Shown here: piece after piece, positions 14,989 to 23,461 of the stretch
Numbering within the stretch: position 1 is the first letter of the stretch
Layout of the letters: each line of letters opens with the position of its first letter
Assembly: GCF_019049285.1 (NCBI RefSeq)
Contig: NZ_JAGMUL010000026.1
Location: forward strand, 1-64,000
From: Streptomyces sp. AC550_RSS872
GTDB lineage: Bacteria; Actinomycetota; Actinomycetes; Streptomycetales; Streptomycetaceae
DNA length: 64,000 nt
Reading direction: 5' to 3'
Notes under the pieces: model-generated
Seen by the model: the letters and a program-made list of their open reading frames with translations, nothing else
The model's database searches: none
Told to the model about the DNA's origin: nothing
Made by a program: the position numbers and the translations under genes

Positions 14989-15777
14989 ATGCCCACCTCA
15001 GTGAGCGCGAAGCACCACCCGCACGACGACGCCCCCGACACCGCCGAGGACTTCCGCAGGCTCGCCACGCTGCCCGAGGGCCAGCAGCGCGACACCCTCC
15101 GCGAGAGGATCGTCGAGGCCTGGCTGCCCATGGCCGACCGCCTCGCCGGGCGGTTCCGCAGCCGCGGCGAGAGCTTCGACGACCTGCGTCAGGTCGCCGC
15201 CCTCGGCCTGGTCAAGGCAGTCGACCGCTACGACCCCGAGCGCGGCAACGCCTTCGAGAGCTACGCCGTGCCCACCATCACCGGCGAGATCAAGCGGCAC
15301 TTCCGCGACCACATGTGGACCCTGCATGTGCCGCGCCGGGTCCAGGACCTGCGCAACCGTGTCCGGTTCGCCGTCCAGGACCTCCAGACCGTCTCCGGCC
15401 GCCGGCCCACGGTCGCCGAGATCGCCGCGCACGCGGACATGAGCGAGGCCGACGTCAAGGTCGGACTGGAGGCGTTGGAGAGCTTCACCGCGCTGTCGCT
15501 GGACGCGGAGTTGCCCGGCAGTGACGACGGGTACTCGCTGAGCGACGCGCTGGGCTCCGCCGATCCCGCGCTGGACACGGTCGTGGACCGTGAGGCGGTC
15601 GCGCCCCGGCTGGCGGCCCTGCCGGAGCGTGAGCGGGCGATTCTGTACATGCGGTTCTTCGGGGACATGACGCAGAGCCGGATCGCGGAGCAGCTGGGGA
15701 TCTCGCAGATGCATGTGTCCCGGCTGATCAGCCGGTGCTGTAGTCGGGTGCGGGAGCAGGTTCTCGAGGCCGGGTAG
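14989..15777 (+). CDS. RNA polymerase sigma factor, SigB/SigF/SigG subfamily
   Basis: A 262-aa sigma factor of the sporulation and stress class. Region 2 spans about residues 35-105 (QVAALGLVKAVDRYDPERGN, FESYAVPTITGEIKRHFRDH). Region 3 covers 110-170, and region 4 with its helix-turn-helix 200-255 (LYMRFFGDMTQSRIAEQLGI, SQMHVSRLI). ATG 14989 has AAGGGAG upstream. No anti-sigma or anti-anti-sigma gene is adjacent, so it may be controlled from elsewhere. The next gene, facing it, encodes a PAS/GAF sensor that lacks an output domain. Confidence 0.93.
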   Translation: MPTSVSAKHHPHDDAPDTAEDFRRLATLPEGQQRDTLRERIVEAWLPMADRLAGRFRSRGESFDDLRQVAALGLVKAVDRYDPERGNAFESYAVPTITGEIKRHFRDHMWTLHVPRRVQDLRNRVRFAVQDLQTVSGRRPTVAEIAAHADMSEADVKVGLEALESFTALSLDAELPGSDDGYSLSDALGSADPALDTVVDREAVAPRLAALPERERAILYMRFFGDMTQSRIAEQLGISQMHVSRLISRCCSRVREQVLEAG

Positions 15778-15817
15778 CGCCGTGGGGGTGTGGGTTGTCT
15801 GCGGGGGCGGGCCGCAT

Positions 15818-15855
15818 GTGGCTTGTCGCGCAGTTCCCCGCGCCCCTTTAGGGCG
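15818..15855. repeat. Streptomyces intergenic repeat, short type
   Basis: The sequence contains CGCGCAGTTCCCCGCGCCCC followed by TTTAGGGCG. It is one of four copies in the window of an element whose core, in the other orientation, is GGGGCGCGGGGAACTGCGCG. It lies between convergent genes and its end includes the TAA stop of the PAS/GAF gene. It may form a bidirectional terminator hairpin. Confidence 0.7.
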
Positions 15856-16975
15856 TCCCGGTTGCCGCCAGTGATATGTGGCGGGACATGATGTCCATGG
15901 CCTGTGCCTCTGCCATTGAAAAGGCCAGGCGGGCCCCGCATCTGAACAAGGTCAACACGCCCTGTACACGAGCATCGATCGTCAGCGGTACGCACAGCAA
16001 TGACGTGACGTCCGCCTGTACGAGGACTGGGCCGCGTTGGAGGTCCTGGCCGAAGGCGTGCGGGTCCGCCGGCCGGACCTGGAGGGACGGAGAGCCGGTG
16101 CGTGCCGTTTCCATGACGAGGGGGCACGTGGTCGGGGACTGGGCCGCCAGGGCGCTCGCCTCCTCGTCCGAGGGGGCCAGCACCGTCGTACGGGAGAGGC
16201 CGGTCGTGCCCGTGTCGGCGATCACCCAGTCGGCGAAGCGGCCGTGGAGGACCTCGGCCGCCTGTCGGACGACCGTGTCACGGTCGCCGCGCGGTGCGGT
16301 CAGCAGGGTCGCGGTCATCTCGTCCAGGACGTCCATCAGGGACGCGTGCCGGGTGGTCTCGGTCAGATCGGGCACCTGGGTCGTCGGGTTCTCTGCCGTG
16401 GCCGGGGAGGCGGGCGCGCGGAGGTCGTCCGGCTGGAGCACCACCAGCACGGTGGTGTGCGGCTCCCCGCTCGGGCGTACGGCGGTCAGGGTCGCGTGGA
16501 CCGGCACGGAAGGACGTTGCTGGAGGTGCACGGTGAGGCTGCGGTCGCCCTCGCCGCGGGCCACCGCCGCCGCCTGGGAACGGAACGCGGCCCGGTCGGC
16601 GTGGGCGAGGAACCCGGTCAGCGGCCGGCCCGTCGCATAGCCGGCCCGGACCCCGGAGAAGGACGTCGCCGCGAAGTTCAGCCGGCGCACCACCGCCTCC
16701 CGGTCCACCAGCGCCACGGGCAGCGGAAACCGCTGGAACACCGCGCGCAGCAGATGCTGTTCCTGGCGGTCGGCCGACGTCGTACGGGGCGGTCCGGCCG
16801 AGGACAGCCGCTCGTACCACGGCCACAACTGGTCGGCGACATGGTCGAGTTCGAAGATGGCCGCGTCCAGTACGGTCGGCAGGTCCCCTCCGGTCACGGA
16901 CCGCGCCGCCTTGAGTTCCGCGACGCGGCGCACGAAATCCGCGAGCTCTTCACCGAATTCGTCGGTCTTCGCCAT
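15848..16975 (-). CDS. PAS and GAF domain sensor protein without output domain
   Basis: A 375-aa cytoplasmic protein. A short helical N-terminus (1-65) is followed by a PAS domain (about 70-185: VFQRFPLPVALVDREAVVRR, GYATGRPLTGFLAHADRAAF). A GAF domain comes next (about 210-370: LMDVLDEMTATLLTAP, TSLLCVPLTIDARVQGVLTL). Streptomyces proteins of this layout usually end in a PP2C (SpoIIE) phosphatase that controls sigma factors. Here the chain stops after GAF. It converges on the sigma factor gene at 14989, so a role in that stress circuit is plausible but inferred. Confidence 0.8.
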   Translation of the reverse strand: MAKTDEFGEELADFVRRVAELKAARSVTGGDLPTVLDAAIFELDHVADQLWPWYERLSSAGPPRTTSADRQEQHLLRAVFQRFPLPVALVDREAVVRRLNFAATSFSGVRAGYATGRPLTGFLAHADRAAFRSQAAAVARGEGDRSLTVHLQQRPSVPVHATLTAVRPSGEPHTTVLVVLQPDDLRAPASPATAENPTTQVPDLTETTRHASLMDVLDEMTATLLTAPRGDRDTVVRQAAEVLHGRFADWVIADTGTTGLSRTTVLAPSDEEASALAAQSPTTCPLVMETARTGSPSLQVRPADPHAFGQDLQRGPVLVQADVTSLLCVPLTIDARVQGVLTLFRCGARLAFSMAEAQAMDIMSRHISLAATGTP

Positions 16976-17099
16976 GGGAACGAACCTAGCCGGTGGCCAC
17001 GCGGCGCGGGGCGGCGGGGACTCAACCGGTTCTGCCTGTTCTTCCGCTGTTTTCCCCGCGCGGGTCCGGGAACGCGCCGGGTGAGAGGAGGAGTTGAGG

Positions 17100-17816
17100 A
17101 TGCCCGCTCACCACCCTGTGGGTCACTGGGTACACGAGTCCGCCGAAGCGGCCCTTCCGGCGCGCAGGTTGTCCGAACTGGTCGAACAGGCCGTGCGCTG
17201 CACCGCGGACTGCTGCGGGGCGAGCAGCGTGGTCGCCGAGCCGGGAGCCGAGCGGCCCGCCGCCGTCACCCATCCCGACCTCGCCGGACTCGTCGCCGTA
17301 CAGCTCCGCTCCGGGGACGGGCCCATCCCGGCCGCTCTGGAACGCGGCGAGCCCGTCGACTCGGCCGACCTGCTGCGCGACGAGCGCTGGCCGGAGTACC
17401 GCGCCATGGCACTCGACTCGGGCGTGCGCTCCAGCGTCACGCTCCCGTTCCGCCGCTCCGGGCTCACGGTGACGCTCAGCCTCTACAGCTTCCGGCCGGG
17501 CGCCCTGGAGGACGCCGCCCACGGACCCGCGCGCGCCCTCGGCGACTTCGCCGCCGGCTGCCTGGTCCGCGACCGCTCCTACCGCGCCGCGCTCACCGAG
17601 CTCGACCATCTCGGCACCGCGCTGCGCTCCCGGCCCGTCGTCGACCAGGCGAGCGGCATCGTCATGCACGTCCTCGGCTGTGACGCCGACGCCGCCTTCG
17701 GCGTGCTGCGCCGCATCTCCCAGGCCACCAACCGCAAGCTGTCGGACGTCGCCGCCGGAGTGGTCAGCAGGCGTGGGCGCGGGCTGGAGCGCGACCTGGC
17801 GGCGCTGCTGAACTGA
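17100..17816 (+). CDS. GAF-ANTAR regulator
   Basis: A 238-aa protein with a GAF sensor domain (about residues 20-165) and a C-terminal ANTAR RNA-binding domain (about 175-232: RPVVDQASGIVMHVLG, AFGVLRRISQATNRKLSDVA). ANTAR proteins act as antiterminators by binding paired hairpins in leader RNA. The start ATG follows GAGGAGGAG. It is divergent from the PAS/GAF gene at 16975, and both are sensory proteins of the stress section. No ANTAR-type double hairpin was recognised nearby. Confidence 0.87.
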   Translation: MPAHHPVGHWVHESAEAALPARRLSELVEQAVRCTADCCGASSVVAEPGAERPAAVTHPDLAGLVAVQLRSGDGPIPAALERGEPVDSADLLRDERWPEYRAMALDSGVRSSVTLPFRRSGLTVTLSLYSFRPGALEDAAHGPARALGDFAAGCLVRDRSYRAALTELDHLGTALRSRPVVDQASGIVMHVLGCDADAAFGVLRRISQATNRKLSDVAAGVVSRRGRGLERDLAALLN

Positions 17817-17979
17817 CGGGACGGGGGCAGGGGGAAGAGCCCGGGGATGTCACCCGCTCGGGCGTCCCCGTCCCGCGAATGGTGCCCGGCCGCGCGCGCC
17901 CGGACGCCGGGCGGGCTGTCATGGCTGCGGGGGCACGACCGCCGTACCCCCGCAGCCGTCGGCCGAAGGAGCCCACCCC

Positions 17980-18870
17980 ATGCGCCGCAGAGCCCGCGCC
18001 CTGTCCGTCGCCGCCCTGGCCGGTGTCGTCCTGGGCTTCGCCGCCTCGGCCGTCTTCGCGGAACCGGCCGCCGAGGTCAGCCCCGGCAGCGTATCCCCGG
18101 GCGGCAGCGTCACCGTCTCGGTCTCCTGCGACGCTGCCGACGGCTCCGCGCCCGCCACCCTCGACGCCACCTCGCAGGCGTTCGAAGAAGGCACCGTCGA
18201 GCTGAAGCGGGTCTCCGGCAACGACGAGAAGAACGCCGGCCCCGCCTACAGCGGCACCGCCCGCATCCCCCCGGCCGAGAACTTCGAGGGCGACCCCGAC
18301 GCGGCCGGACCGGACTCCGCCTGGACGGTGGACGGCACCTGCCCCGCGGCGGCCGGAGGGGAGGGCAAGCCGTGGAGCGCGACGTTCACGGTGGCCCTCG
18401 ACAGCGGAGGCGGGACGGGCGGAAAGGACGCAGGCAAGGACGGCGGCAAGGACGCAGGCAAGGACGGCGACGAAGAGGGCGGCATGGGCGGAGGCACGGG
18501 CGGCTCGGACGGCGGCCACGGTGGCATCGAGGGGGGCCAGGGCGGTATGGAGAGTGACCAGGGCGGCATGGAGAGCGGGCAGGGTGGCTGGGAGGGCGGC
18601 ATCGGTGGCACGGACGGCGGCGGTCAGCACTGCGCCGACCCCGGTTCGGACATGACCGAACCGGGCATGACCGGACCGGGCAAGGGCGAACCCGGCAAGG
18701 CCAAGGCGGACTGCGCCGACGAGGCGACCCACCACGGCGTGCGGGCCGGCTCGGGAGGCACCTTCACCGACTCCGTACCTGCCCTGGTCGCCGGCGGCGT
18801 CCTGATCGCGGGCGCGGCCGGCGGCGCGGTGTACCGGCTGCGCCGCAAGACGCCCACCGCTCAGGTGTGA
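17980..18870 (+). CDS. Secreted, membrane-anchored Gly-rich protein
   Basis: A 296-aa protein of unknown function. A signal peptide covers about residues 1-28 (RRRARALSVAALAGVVLG, ending AVFA). A small beta-rich region of about 110 residues with two Cys follows, then a low-complexity middle (about 145-215) of KDGGKDAGKD and GGMESGQGG repeats with many Asp, Lys, Met and Gly. The C-terminus has a transmembrane helix (VPALVAGGVLIAGAAGGAVY) and a basic tail RLRRK without an LPXTG. It is probably a cell-surface protein with a flexible stalk. The repeats resemble those of Streptomyces surface proteins but not a named family. Confidence 0.8.
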   Translation: MRRRARALSVAALAGVVLGFAASAVFAEPAAEVSPGSVSPGGSVTVSVSCDAADGSAPATLDATSQAFEEGTVELKRVSGNDEKNAGPAYSGTARIPPAENFEGDPDAAGPDSAWTVDGTCPAAAGGEGKPWSATFTVALDSGGGTGGKDAGKDGGKDAGKDGDEEGGMGGGTGGSDGGHGGIEGGQGGMESDQGGMESGQGGWEGGIGGTDGGGQHCADPGSDMTEPGMTGPGKGEPGKAKADCADEATHHGVRAGSGGTFTDSVPALVAGGVLIAGAAGGAVYRLRRKTPTAQV

Positions 18871-18970
18871 CGCACGCCGACGCTGTGAGGGGCGCAAACC
18901 CCTGCGGGCGCCCATGGGGGGCGGCACGATGGGTACTCACTGAGGCACCAGGCACAGCGCGGAGGCACGG

Positions 18971-20218
18971 ATGCGACCGACGGACCCCGAAGGCCACGGC
19001 CCCGTCCGCTACGGTCCACCGCTGCCGGGCGACGGGCTTCCCGTGCTGCCCGAACTGGCCGCCGTGCTCGCCGCCGCGGCCGGCCGATCCGAGAGCGAGC
19101 CGATCGGAGGCGGCCACGGACTCCGTGAGGCCGCGTGCGGCTACTGGGACCGGCGTGGCCTGCCGACCGAGCCCGAGCAGGTGGTGGCCGCTCCCGGGGC
19201 GCCCGCCCTGCTGCTCGCGCTCACCGCCGCGCTCGGCGGCGACGTCCTGGTGCCACGGCCCTGCGCGGCGTGGTGGGCGCCGTACGCACGCCTGTTGGGC
19301 AGACCCGTCTTCCATGTGGCGACACCGGCCGAGAGCGGCGGTGTCCCGGACCCGTACGCCCTACTGGAGACCGTTCGCCGAGTCCGGGACGAGGGCGGTG
19401 ACCCGCGGCTGCTGGTGCTGTCCGTCGCCGACGACCCCACCGCCACCGTGACCCCGCCCGAGGCACTGCACGAGACGCTGGAGGCCGCCACCGACGAGGG
19501 ACTGCACCTGGTCAGCGACGAGACCTGGCGCGACACCGTGCACGCCCCGCACGACACCGTGCTGCTCAGCCCCGCCGAGATGCTGCCCGACCAGGTCACC
19601 GTTGTCACCGACCTGTCCGGCGCCCACCTGCCGCCCGGCTGGCCGGCCGCGGTCGCCCGGTTCCCCGCCCACGACGCCGGGAACGGCCTCCACGCGCGCG
19701 TGCTCGACGTGCTCACCGCGCTCGGCGCCCGGATCGCCGGCCCGGTCGCCATCGCGGCCCGGTACGCCCTGGAGGAGCCCGAGCCGGTCACCGCGCGGAT
19801 CGCGGCCGCCGTACGGCTGCACGCGCGCGTGGCCGCCGCCGCGCACACCGCCGCCGTGAGGGCGGGCGCGGTGGCGCGGCCCCCGCAGGCCGGGCGGCAC
19901 CTGTACGTCGACCTCGGCCCGCTGCGCGCCGGACTGTCCGCGCACGACGTGGGGGACGCACAGGACCTGGAGGACTTCCTCGCCGCCCGGCTCGGCATGC
20001 CCGCGCCCGGCGGGCACCGCTTCGGCGACGACCTCGGCGCGCTGCGCGTGCGGCTGTCCACCGGAGCGCTGCTGGCCGGCACCGAGGAGGAACGCGCGGA
20101 ATGCGTCACTTCACCCTCGCCGTTGGAACTGCCGCACGTGCACCGCGCGTTGATCCACTTGAAGTCGGTCTTCGACGACCTCCGTGACGAAGCTCAGCGA
20201 TGGGAGCCTCCTCGATGA
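18971..20218 (+). CDS. Aminotransferase class I/II-like protein lacking the PLP lysine
   Basis: A 415-aa protein with the fold type I aminotransferase layout: GGGHGLREAACGYWDRRG, LVLSVADDPTATVTP (in place of NNPTG), the LVSDETWRD strand with Asp, and LRVRLSTGALL with the carboxylate-binding Arg. Where active enzymes have SK-x4-PGWR, this one reads LSGAHLPPGW, so the Schiff-base Lys is a Gly. The only Lys in the whole chain is in HLKSVFDDL near the C-terminus. It therefore cannot be an ordinary transaminase and may be a binding or regulatory relative. Its stop overlaps the next start (ATGA), coupling it to the metallo-hydrolase. Confidence 0.8.
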   Translation: MRPTDPEGHGPVRYGPPLPGDGLPVLPELAAVLAAAAGRSESEPIGGGHGLREAACGYWDRRGLPTEPEQVVAAPGAPALLLALTAALGGDVLVPRPCAAWWAPYARLLGRPVFHVATPAESGGVPDPYALLETVRRVRDEGGDPRLLVLSVADDPTATVTPPEALHETLEAATDEGLHLVSDETWRDTVHAPHDTVLLSPAEMLPDQVTVVTDLSGAHLPPGWPAAVARFPAHDAGNGLHARVLDVLTALGARIAGPVAIAARYALEEPEPVTARIAAAVRLHARVAAAAHTAAVRAGAVARPPQAGRHLYVDLGPLRAGLSAHDVGDAQDLEDFLAARLGMPAPGGHRFGDDLGALRVRLSTGALLAGTEEERAECVTSPSPLELPHVHRALIHLKSVFDDLRDEAQRWEPPR

Positions 20219-21297
20219 CGCAGCAGTCCGAGTCAGCCACGTCGACCACGCCGCGTACGCCCACCCGGGAAGCCGACGCGCCGCCGGCCCCGTCCCGCTT
20301 CGCGCCTGCGCCCCCGTTTCCCCCGCTCGCCGCACCTCGCCCACTGGGCGAACGCCGGGTGTGGCCGCGGACCTTCCACGACCGTCTGACCGCCCCGCTG
20401 CCCGGCTTCAAGACCCTCGCCCGCTTCGCCCGCGAGGGTTCCGTACGGCCCGGCCCGGAGGGCCTCGCGGACATCCCGCGCCTGCCCTTCGAGCCGGGCC
20501 CGGTACCCCGCGCGGACGCCCGCACGGTCGCCGTCTCCTGGGCGGGGCACGCCAGTTGGGTCGTGCAGATCGGCGGACTGACCGTCCTCACCGACCCCGT
20601 CTGGTCCCGCCGCATCCTCGGCACCCCGGCTCGCATCACCCCCGTCGGCATCGCCTGGAGCACCCTGCCGCGCGTCGACGCGGTCGTCATCAGCCACAAC
20701 CACTACGACCACCTGGACGCCCCGACGCTGCGCCGACTCCCGCGCCATACCCCCGTGTTCGTACCGGCCGGCCTCGCCCCATGGTTCCGTCGCCGCCGCT
20801 TCACCCAGGTCACCGAGCTGGACTGGTGGGAGGCGGCCGAACTGTCCGGCGTCCGCTTCGACTTCGTCCCCGCCCACCACTGGTCCAAGCGCACCCTCAC
20901 CGACACCTGCCGCAGCCTGTGGGGCGGCTGGGTCCTCACCGCCCCCGACGGACAGCGCGTCCACTTCGCGGGCGACACCGGCTACGGCCACTGGTTCACC
21001 CGCATCGGCGAGCGCTACCCCGGTATCGACCTCGCCCTGCTCCCCATCGGCGCCTACGACCCCCGCTGGTGGCTCAGCGACGTCCACTGCGACCCGGAGG
21101 AGGCGGTCCGAGCGGCCCAGGATCTCGGCGCGCGGCGAATGGCGCCGATGCACTGGGCCACGTTTGTGTTGTCGGCGGAGCCGGTCCTGGAACCGCTCAC
21201 GCGGGTGCGGGTGGCGTGGGAGAAGGCGGGACTGGACCGGGAGGACCTGTGGGACATGCCGGTTGGTGCCTCACGGGTGCTTGAAATCGCCGGGTAA
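20215..21297 (+). CDS. MBL-fold metallo-hydrolase, NAPE-PLD-like
   Basis: A 360-aa metallo-beta-lactamase-fold protein. After a Pro-rich N-terminus (1-50) come WAGHASWVVQIGGLTVLTDP, the zinc motif VISHNHYDHLD, FVPAHHWSKR, HFAGDTGYGHWF and a C-terminal MAPMHWATF. This matches the NAPE-PLD/UlaG-like group (Lactamase_B_2), often annotated as a phosphodiesterase or putative lipoprotein. ATG 20215 was chosen because GGGAG lies 7 nt upstream and it overlaps the previous stop by 4 nt. The natural substrate is unknown. Confidence 0.86.
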   Translation: MTQQSESATSTTPRTPTREADAPPAPSRFAPAPPFPPLAAPRPLGERRVWPRTFHDRLTAPLPGFKTLARFAREGSVRPGPEGLADIPRLPFEPGPVPRADARTVAVSWAGHASWVVQIGGLTVLTDPVWSRRILGTPARITPVGIAWSTLPRVDAVVISHNHYDHLDAPTLRRLPRHTPVFVPAGLAPWFRRRRFTQVTELDWWEAAELSGVRFDFVPAHHWSKRTLTDTCRSLWGGWVLTAPDGQRVHFAGDTGYGHWFTRIGERYPGIDLALLPIGAYDPRWWLSDVHCDPEEAVRAAQDLGARRMAPMHWATFVLSAEPVLEPLTRVRVAWEKAGLDREDLWDMPVGASRVLEIAG

Positions 21298-21370
21298 GGG
21301 GCACGCCCCAGGGGCGCGGGGCTGTATCGATATGCGGCTCCGCCGCGTGGGCGCGACCAGCCACAACGAA
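21297..21370. repeat. Streptomyces intergenic repeat, long type
   Basis: It begins GGGGCACGCCCCAGGGGCGC, continues through ATGCGGCTCCGCCGCGTGGG and ends GCGCGACCAGCCACAAC. It is related to the copies at 23290 and 36794, which are inverted in orientation. GCGGCTCCGCCGC is an internal palindrome. It lies between two convergent genes and is a candidate bidirectional terminator. Confidence 0.7.
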
Positions 21371-21392
21371 GCCCGCACCCCGCAACGAAACA

Positions 21393-22013
21393 TCACCCGG
21401 CAGATCGAACCCGCCGCCACACACTCGGCGCCACGCTGATCACCAACGTCAACGCAACCGCCGCCACAACCCCCTCCCACGGCTCACTGAACAACGACCC
21501 CCCAAGAATCCCGATCAACTGGTACGTCACAGCCCAAGCCAGGCAGGCCGGCAAGTTGCCGCGGGCGAACCTCCGCATGGGCCACTTCGCCAGCAGACAC
21601 GCCAACATCACCGGCAACCGCCCCGCCGGCACCAGCCGCGACAACACCAGCACGGCCACCCCATGCGCGGCGAGCTTCTCCTGCGCCCGCGCAAGCCGCT
21701 CCTCCGGCGCCCGCGACCGGATCGCCTCCAGCCAGCGCGACCCGTTCTTCGAGCCCATCCCACGCCGCCCGAGCCAGTACAACGTCGCATCGCCCAGGAA
21801 CGCGGCCGTCGACGCCGTCACGAACACCAGCGCCAGCGAGAACGGTGCCGTCTGGTGAAACGCCACCACCGCCGCCGAACTCACCAGCGCACCCGTCGGG
21901 ACCACCGGCACCAGCGCCCCGATCAGCACCAGCAGGAACAGGGACGGATAGCCGATCGCCTGCTGAGTCGACGCGGTCGGCACCACCGTCGTGGTGGCGG
22001 CCAGCACCGTCAC
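21393..22013 (-). CDS. DedA-family membrane protein
   Basis: A 206-aa protein of the DedA/SNARE-associated family with four to five hydrophobic segments. Family features are LVPVVPTGALVSSAAVV (the re-entrant G/P-rich helix), FLGDATLYWLGRRGM, the SRLVPAGRLPVMLACLLAKW block with the conserved Arg, and AWAVTYQLIGILGG. DedA proteins support lipid flipping and membrane potential. Its start overlaps the stop of the MBL-fold gene upstream (ATGA), so the two form an operon. Confidence 0.87.
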   Translation of the reverse strand: MTVLAATTTVVPTASTQQAIGYPSLFLLVLIGALVPVVPTGALVSSAAVVAFHQTAPFSLALVFVTASTAAFLGDATLYWLGRRGMGSKNGSRWLEAIRSRAPEERLARAQEKLAAHGVAVLVLSRLVPAGRLPVMLACLLAKWPMRRFARGNLPACLAWAVTYQLIGILGGSLFSEPWEGVVAAVALTLVISVAPSVWRRVRSAG

Positions 22014-22783
22014 CTGGTCACCTCCGGGCGCACGCGCTCCCCGTGCGCGAGCCGGTGCACCGAAACGCCGGGGGCACGCGCCGCCGCGAGTCGCACGAAC
22101 TCCTCGCCGGGCGCATGGAATTCATGGGGGCGCACGGCGTCCATGCCGATCGGCCAGTACGTGCCGTAATGCACCGGCACCGCACTGCGCGGCGCGAGCC
22201 GGGCCAGTGCCTCGGCCGCCCGTCCCGCGTCCAGATGGCCCTCCCCGAGATACGGTCCCCAGCCGCCGACCGGCAGCAACGCCACGTCGACCGGACCGAC
22301 CTCCTTCGCCATCGCGTCGAACAGCCCGGTGTCCCCGGCGAAGTACGTCCTTGCCTCGCCCTCGATGACATAGCCGAGGGCGGGCGAGCGACGCGGGCCG
22401 ACCGGCAGCCGCCGTCCGTCGTGCCGCGCGGGCACGGCCCGTACGGCCAGAGCGCCGACCGTCGTCACGTCCCCCGGCGTCATCTCGCTCACCTGGAGAT
22501 GCGCGAGCCGGCGCAGACCCGGTACCGCACGGAGTGCGCCCCGGGGCACGAGCAGGCGGGTGCCCTGCCCCAGTCTGGCCAGGGACGGAACATGCAGATG
22601 GTCGGCGTGCAGGTGGGAGACCACGGCGACGTCCGCGCGCCAGGCGCCGGGCGGCGGCAGTGCGCCCCGGCGGCGGCGCAGGTGTGCGAGCCGGCGTGCG
22701 AACAAGGGGTCTGTCAGGACGCGCACGTTCGAATCCTCGACCGTGCAGGTGGCGTGACCCCACCACGTGATCTCCACGGCCAC
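22010..22783 (-). CDS. MBL-fold metallo-hydrolase, UlaG-like
   Basis: A 257-aa zinc-dependent hydrolase of the Lactamase_B_2 group. It starts with ITWWGHATCTVEDSNVRVLT and has the zinc motif VSHLHADHLHV, VPARHDGRR, TYFAGDTGLFDAM and VPVHYGTYWP. It is shorter than, and only distantly similar to, the paralog at 20215, though both genes sit within 2 kb. It is translationally coupled to the DedA gene, hinting at a membrane-lipid related role, which is inference. Confidence 0.87.
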   Translation of the reverse strand: MAVEITWWGHATCTVEDSNVRVLTDPLFARRLAHLRRRRGALPPPGAWRADVAVVSHLHADHLHVPSLARLGQGTRLLVPRGALRAVPGLRRLAHLQVSEMTPGDVTTVGALAVRAVPARHDGRRLPVGPRRSPALGYVIEGEARTYFAGDTGLFDAMAKEVGPVDVALLPVGGWGPYLGEGHLDAGRAAEALARLAPRSAVPVHYGTYWPIGMDAVRPHEFHAPGEEFVRLAAARAPGVSVHRLAHGERVRPEVTR

Positions 22784-22867
22784 CTTCTTTGCCTCCTTCG
22801 CGCGACTCCCCGAAGCGTACGGGCTGGAGTAGGGTCGGCGGCGAAACCCGGAGGTGAGGGGGACGCC

Positions 22868-23275
22868 ATGGGGTCATCCGTAGTGCGCGTGACGGCGATC
22901 GCCAGTCTTACGCCGCTCGAACAGCTGGACGCCGACCCCTTCCTGGTGGACTCCCGCAGCCAGCACGCGATGTGCGCGCGCTGGGCCGCCGAACACGGGT
23001 ACGTCGTCGCGCGCGAGCTGCTCGTACGCCGGCTGCGCGCGGACCACACCGTCCTGTGGGAGGGCGTCCGCCCCGGCCTCGACCTGTTCGTGGCACCCAG
23101 CCGAAGAGTGCTGGAGAGCGCGCTGTCCTGCGTCGAGGAGTTCACCGCGCAGTGCGCGCGGCGGGGGGTGCGGGTGGAGATCGTGGGGCGCGCCGAGCCC
23201 TTGTACGACGCGCAGATGAAGGCCCGGGTGCACCGAAGACTCTCGATGCCGACGGCGGGTTACGACGGCCGTTGA
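22868..23275 (+). CDS. Small protein resembling a lone serine-recombinase N-terminal domain
   Basis: A 135-aa protein. ATG 22868 follows GGAGGTGAGGGGG. The order of elements looks like a resolvase N-terminal domain: VVRVTAIASLTPLEQ, SRSQHAMCARWAAEHGYVVA, RPGLDLFVAPSRRVLESAL, EEFTAQCARRGVRVEIVG. The catalytic Ser of YxRVS would be the Thr of RVTA, and the helix E and DNA-binding regions are missing. It is probably not a recombinase. It could be a conserved Streptomyces protein of unknown function. I do not assign a role. Confidence 0.7.
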   Translation: MGSSVVRVTAIASLTPLEQLDADPFLVDSRSQHAMCARWAAEHGYVVARELLVRRLRADHTVLWEGVRPGLDLFVAPSRRVLESALSCVEEFTAQCARRGVRVEIVGRAEPLYDAQMKARVHRRLSMPTAGYDGR

Positions 23276-23289
23276 ACGACGCGGCGCCG

Positions 23290-23430
23290 TTGTGGCAGGT
23301 CGCGCCCACGCGGCGGAGCCGCATGTCGATACAGCCCCGCGCCCCTTAGGGCGCATTTCAGCCTGTCCGGCGTTTGAGGACGAGGCCCGGAGGGCCGACA
23401 GCGGGGGTCTGGGGGCGCGGCCCCCAGGGA
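23290..23430. repeat. Composite intergenic repeat block
   Basis: The first part (23290-23354) is the long-type repeat: GTTGTGGCAGGTCGCGCC, GCGGCGGAGCCGC, CCCCGCGCCCCTTAGGGCG. A second known Streptomyces unit follows (23355-23400, CAGCCTGTCCGGCGTTTGAG then GACGAGGCC). A third GC-rich unit follows (23403-23430, GGGGTCTGGGGGCGCGGCCC, which can fold on itself). Three repeat types stand in tandem between two plus-strand genes. Confidence 0.7.
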
Positions 23431-23461
23431 CGGGACGGGTAGGGGCGGCGGGGGCGGGAGA

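Noticed and set aside
12924..15524. An 866-aa plus frame opposite pyruvate oxidase and through the sigma factor gene
   Set aside because: The true genes on both strands have complete domain signatures and ribosome sites. This frame has none.
18400..18620. Gly/Met/Lys-rich repeats considered as a separate DNA tandem repeat or CRISPR-like array
   Set aside because: The repeats are irregular in length, in frame with the surrounding secreted protein and show no constant repeat-spacer pattern. They are protein low complexity.
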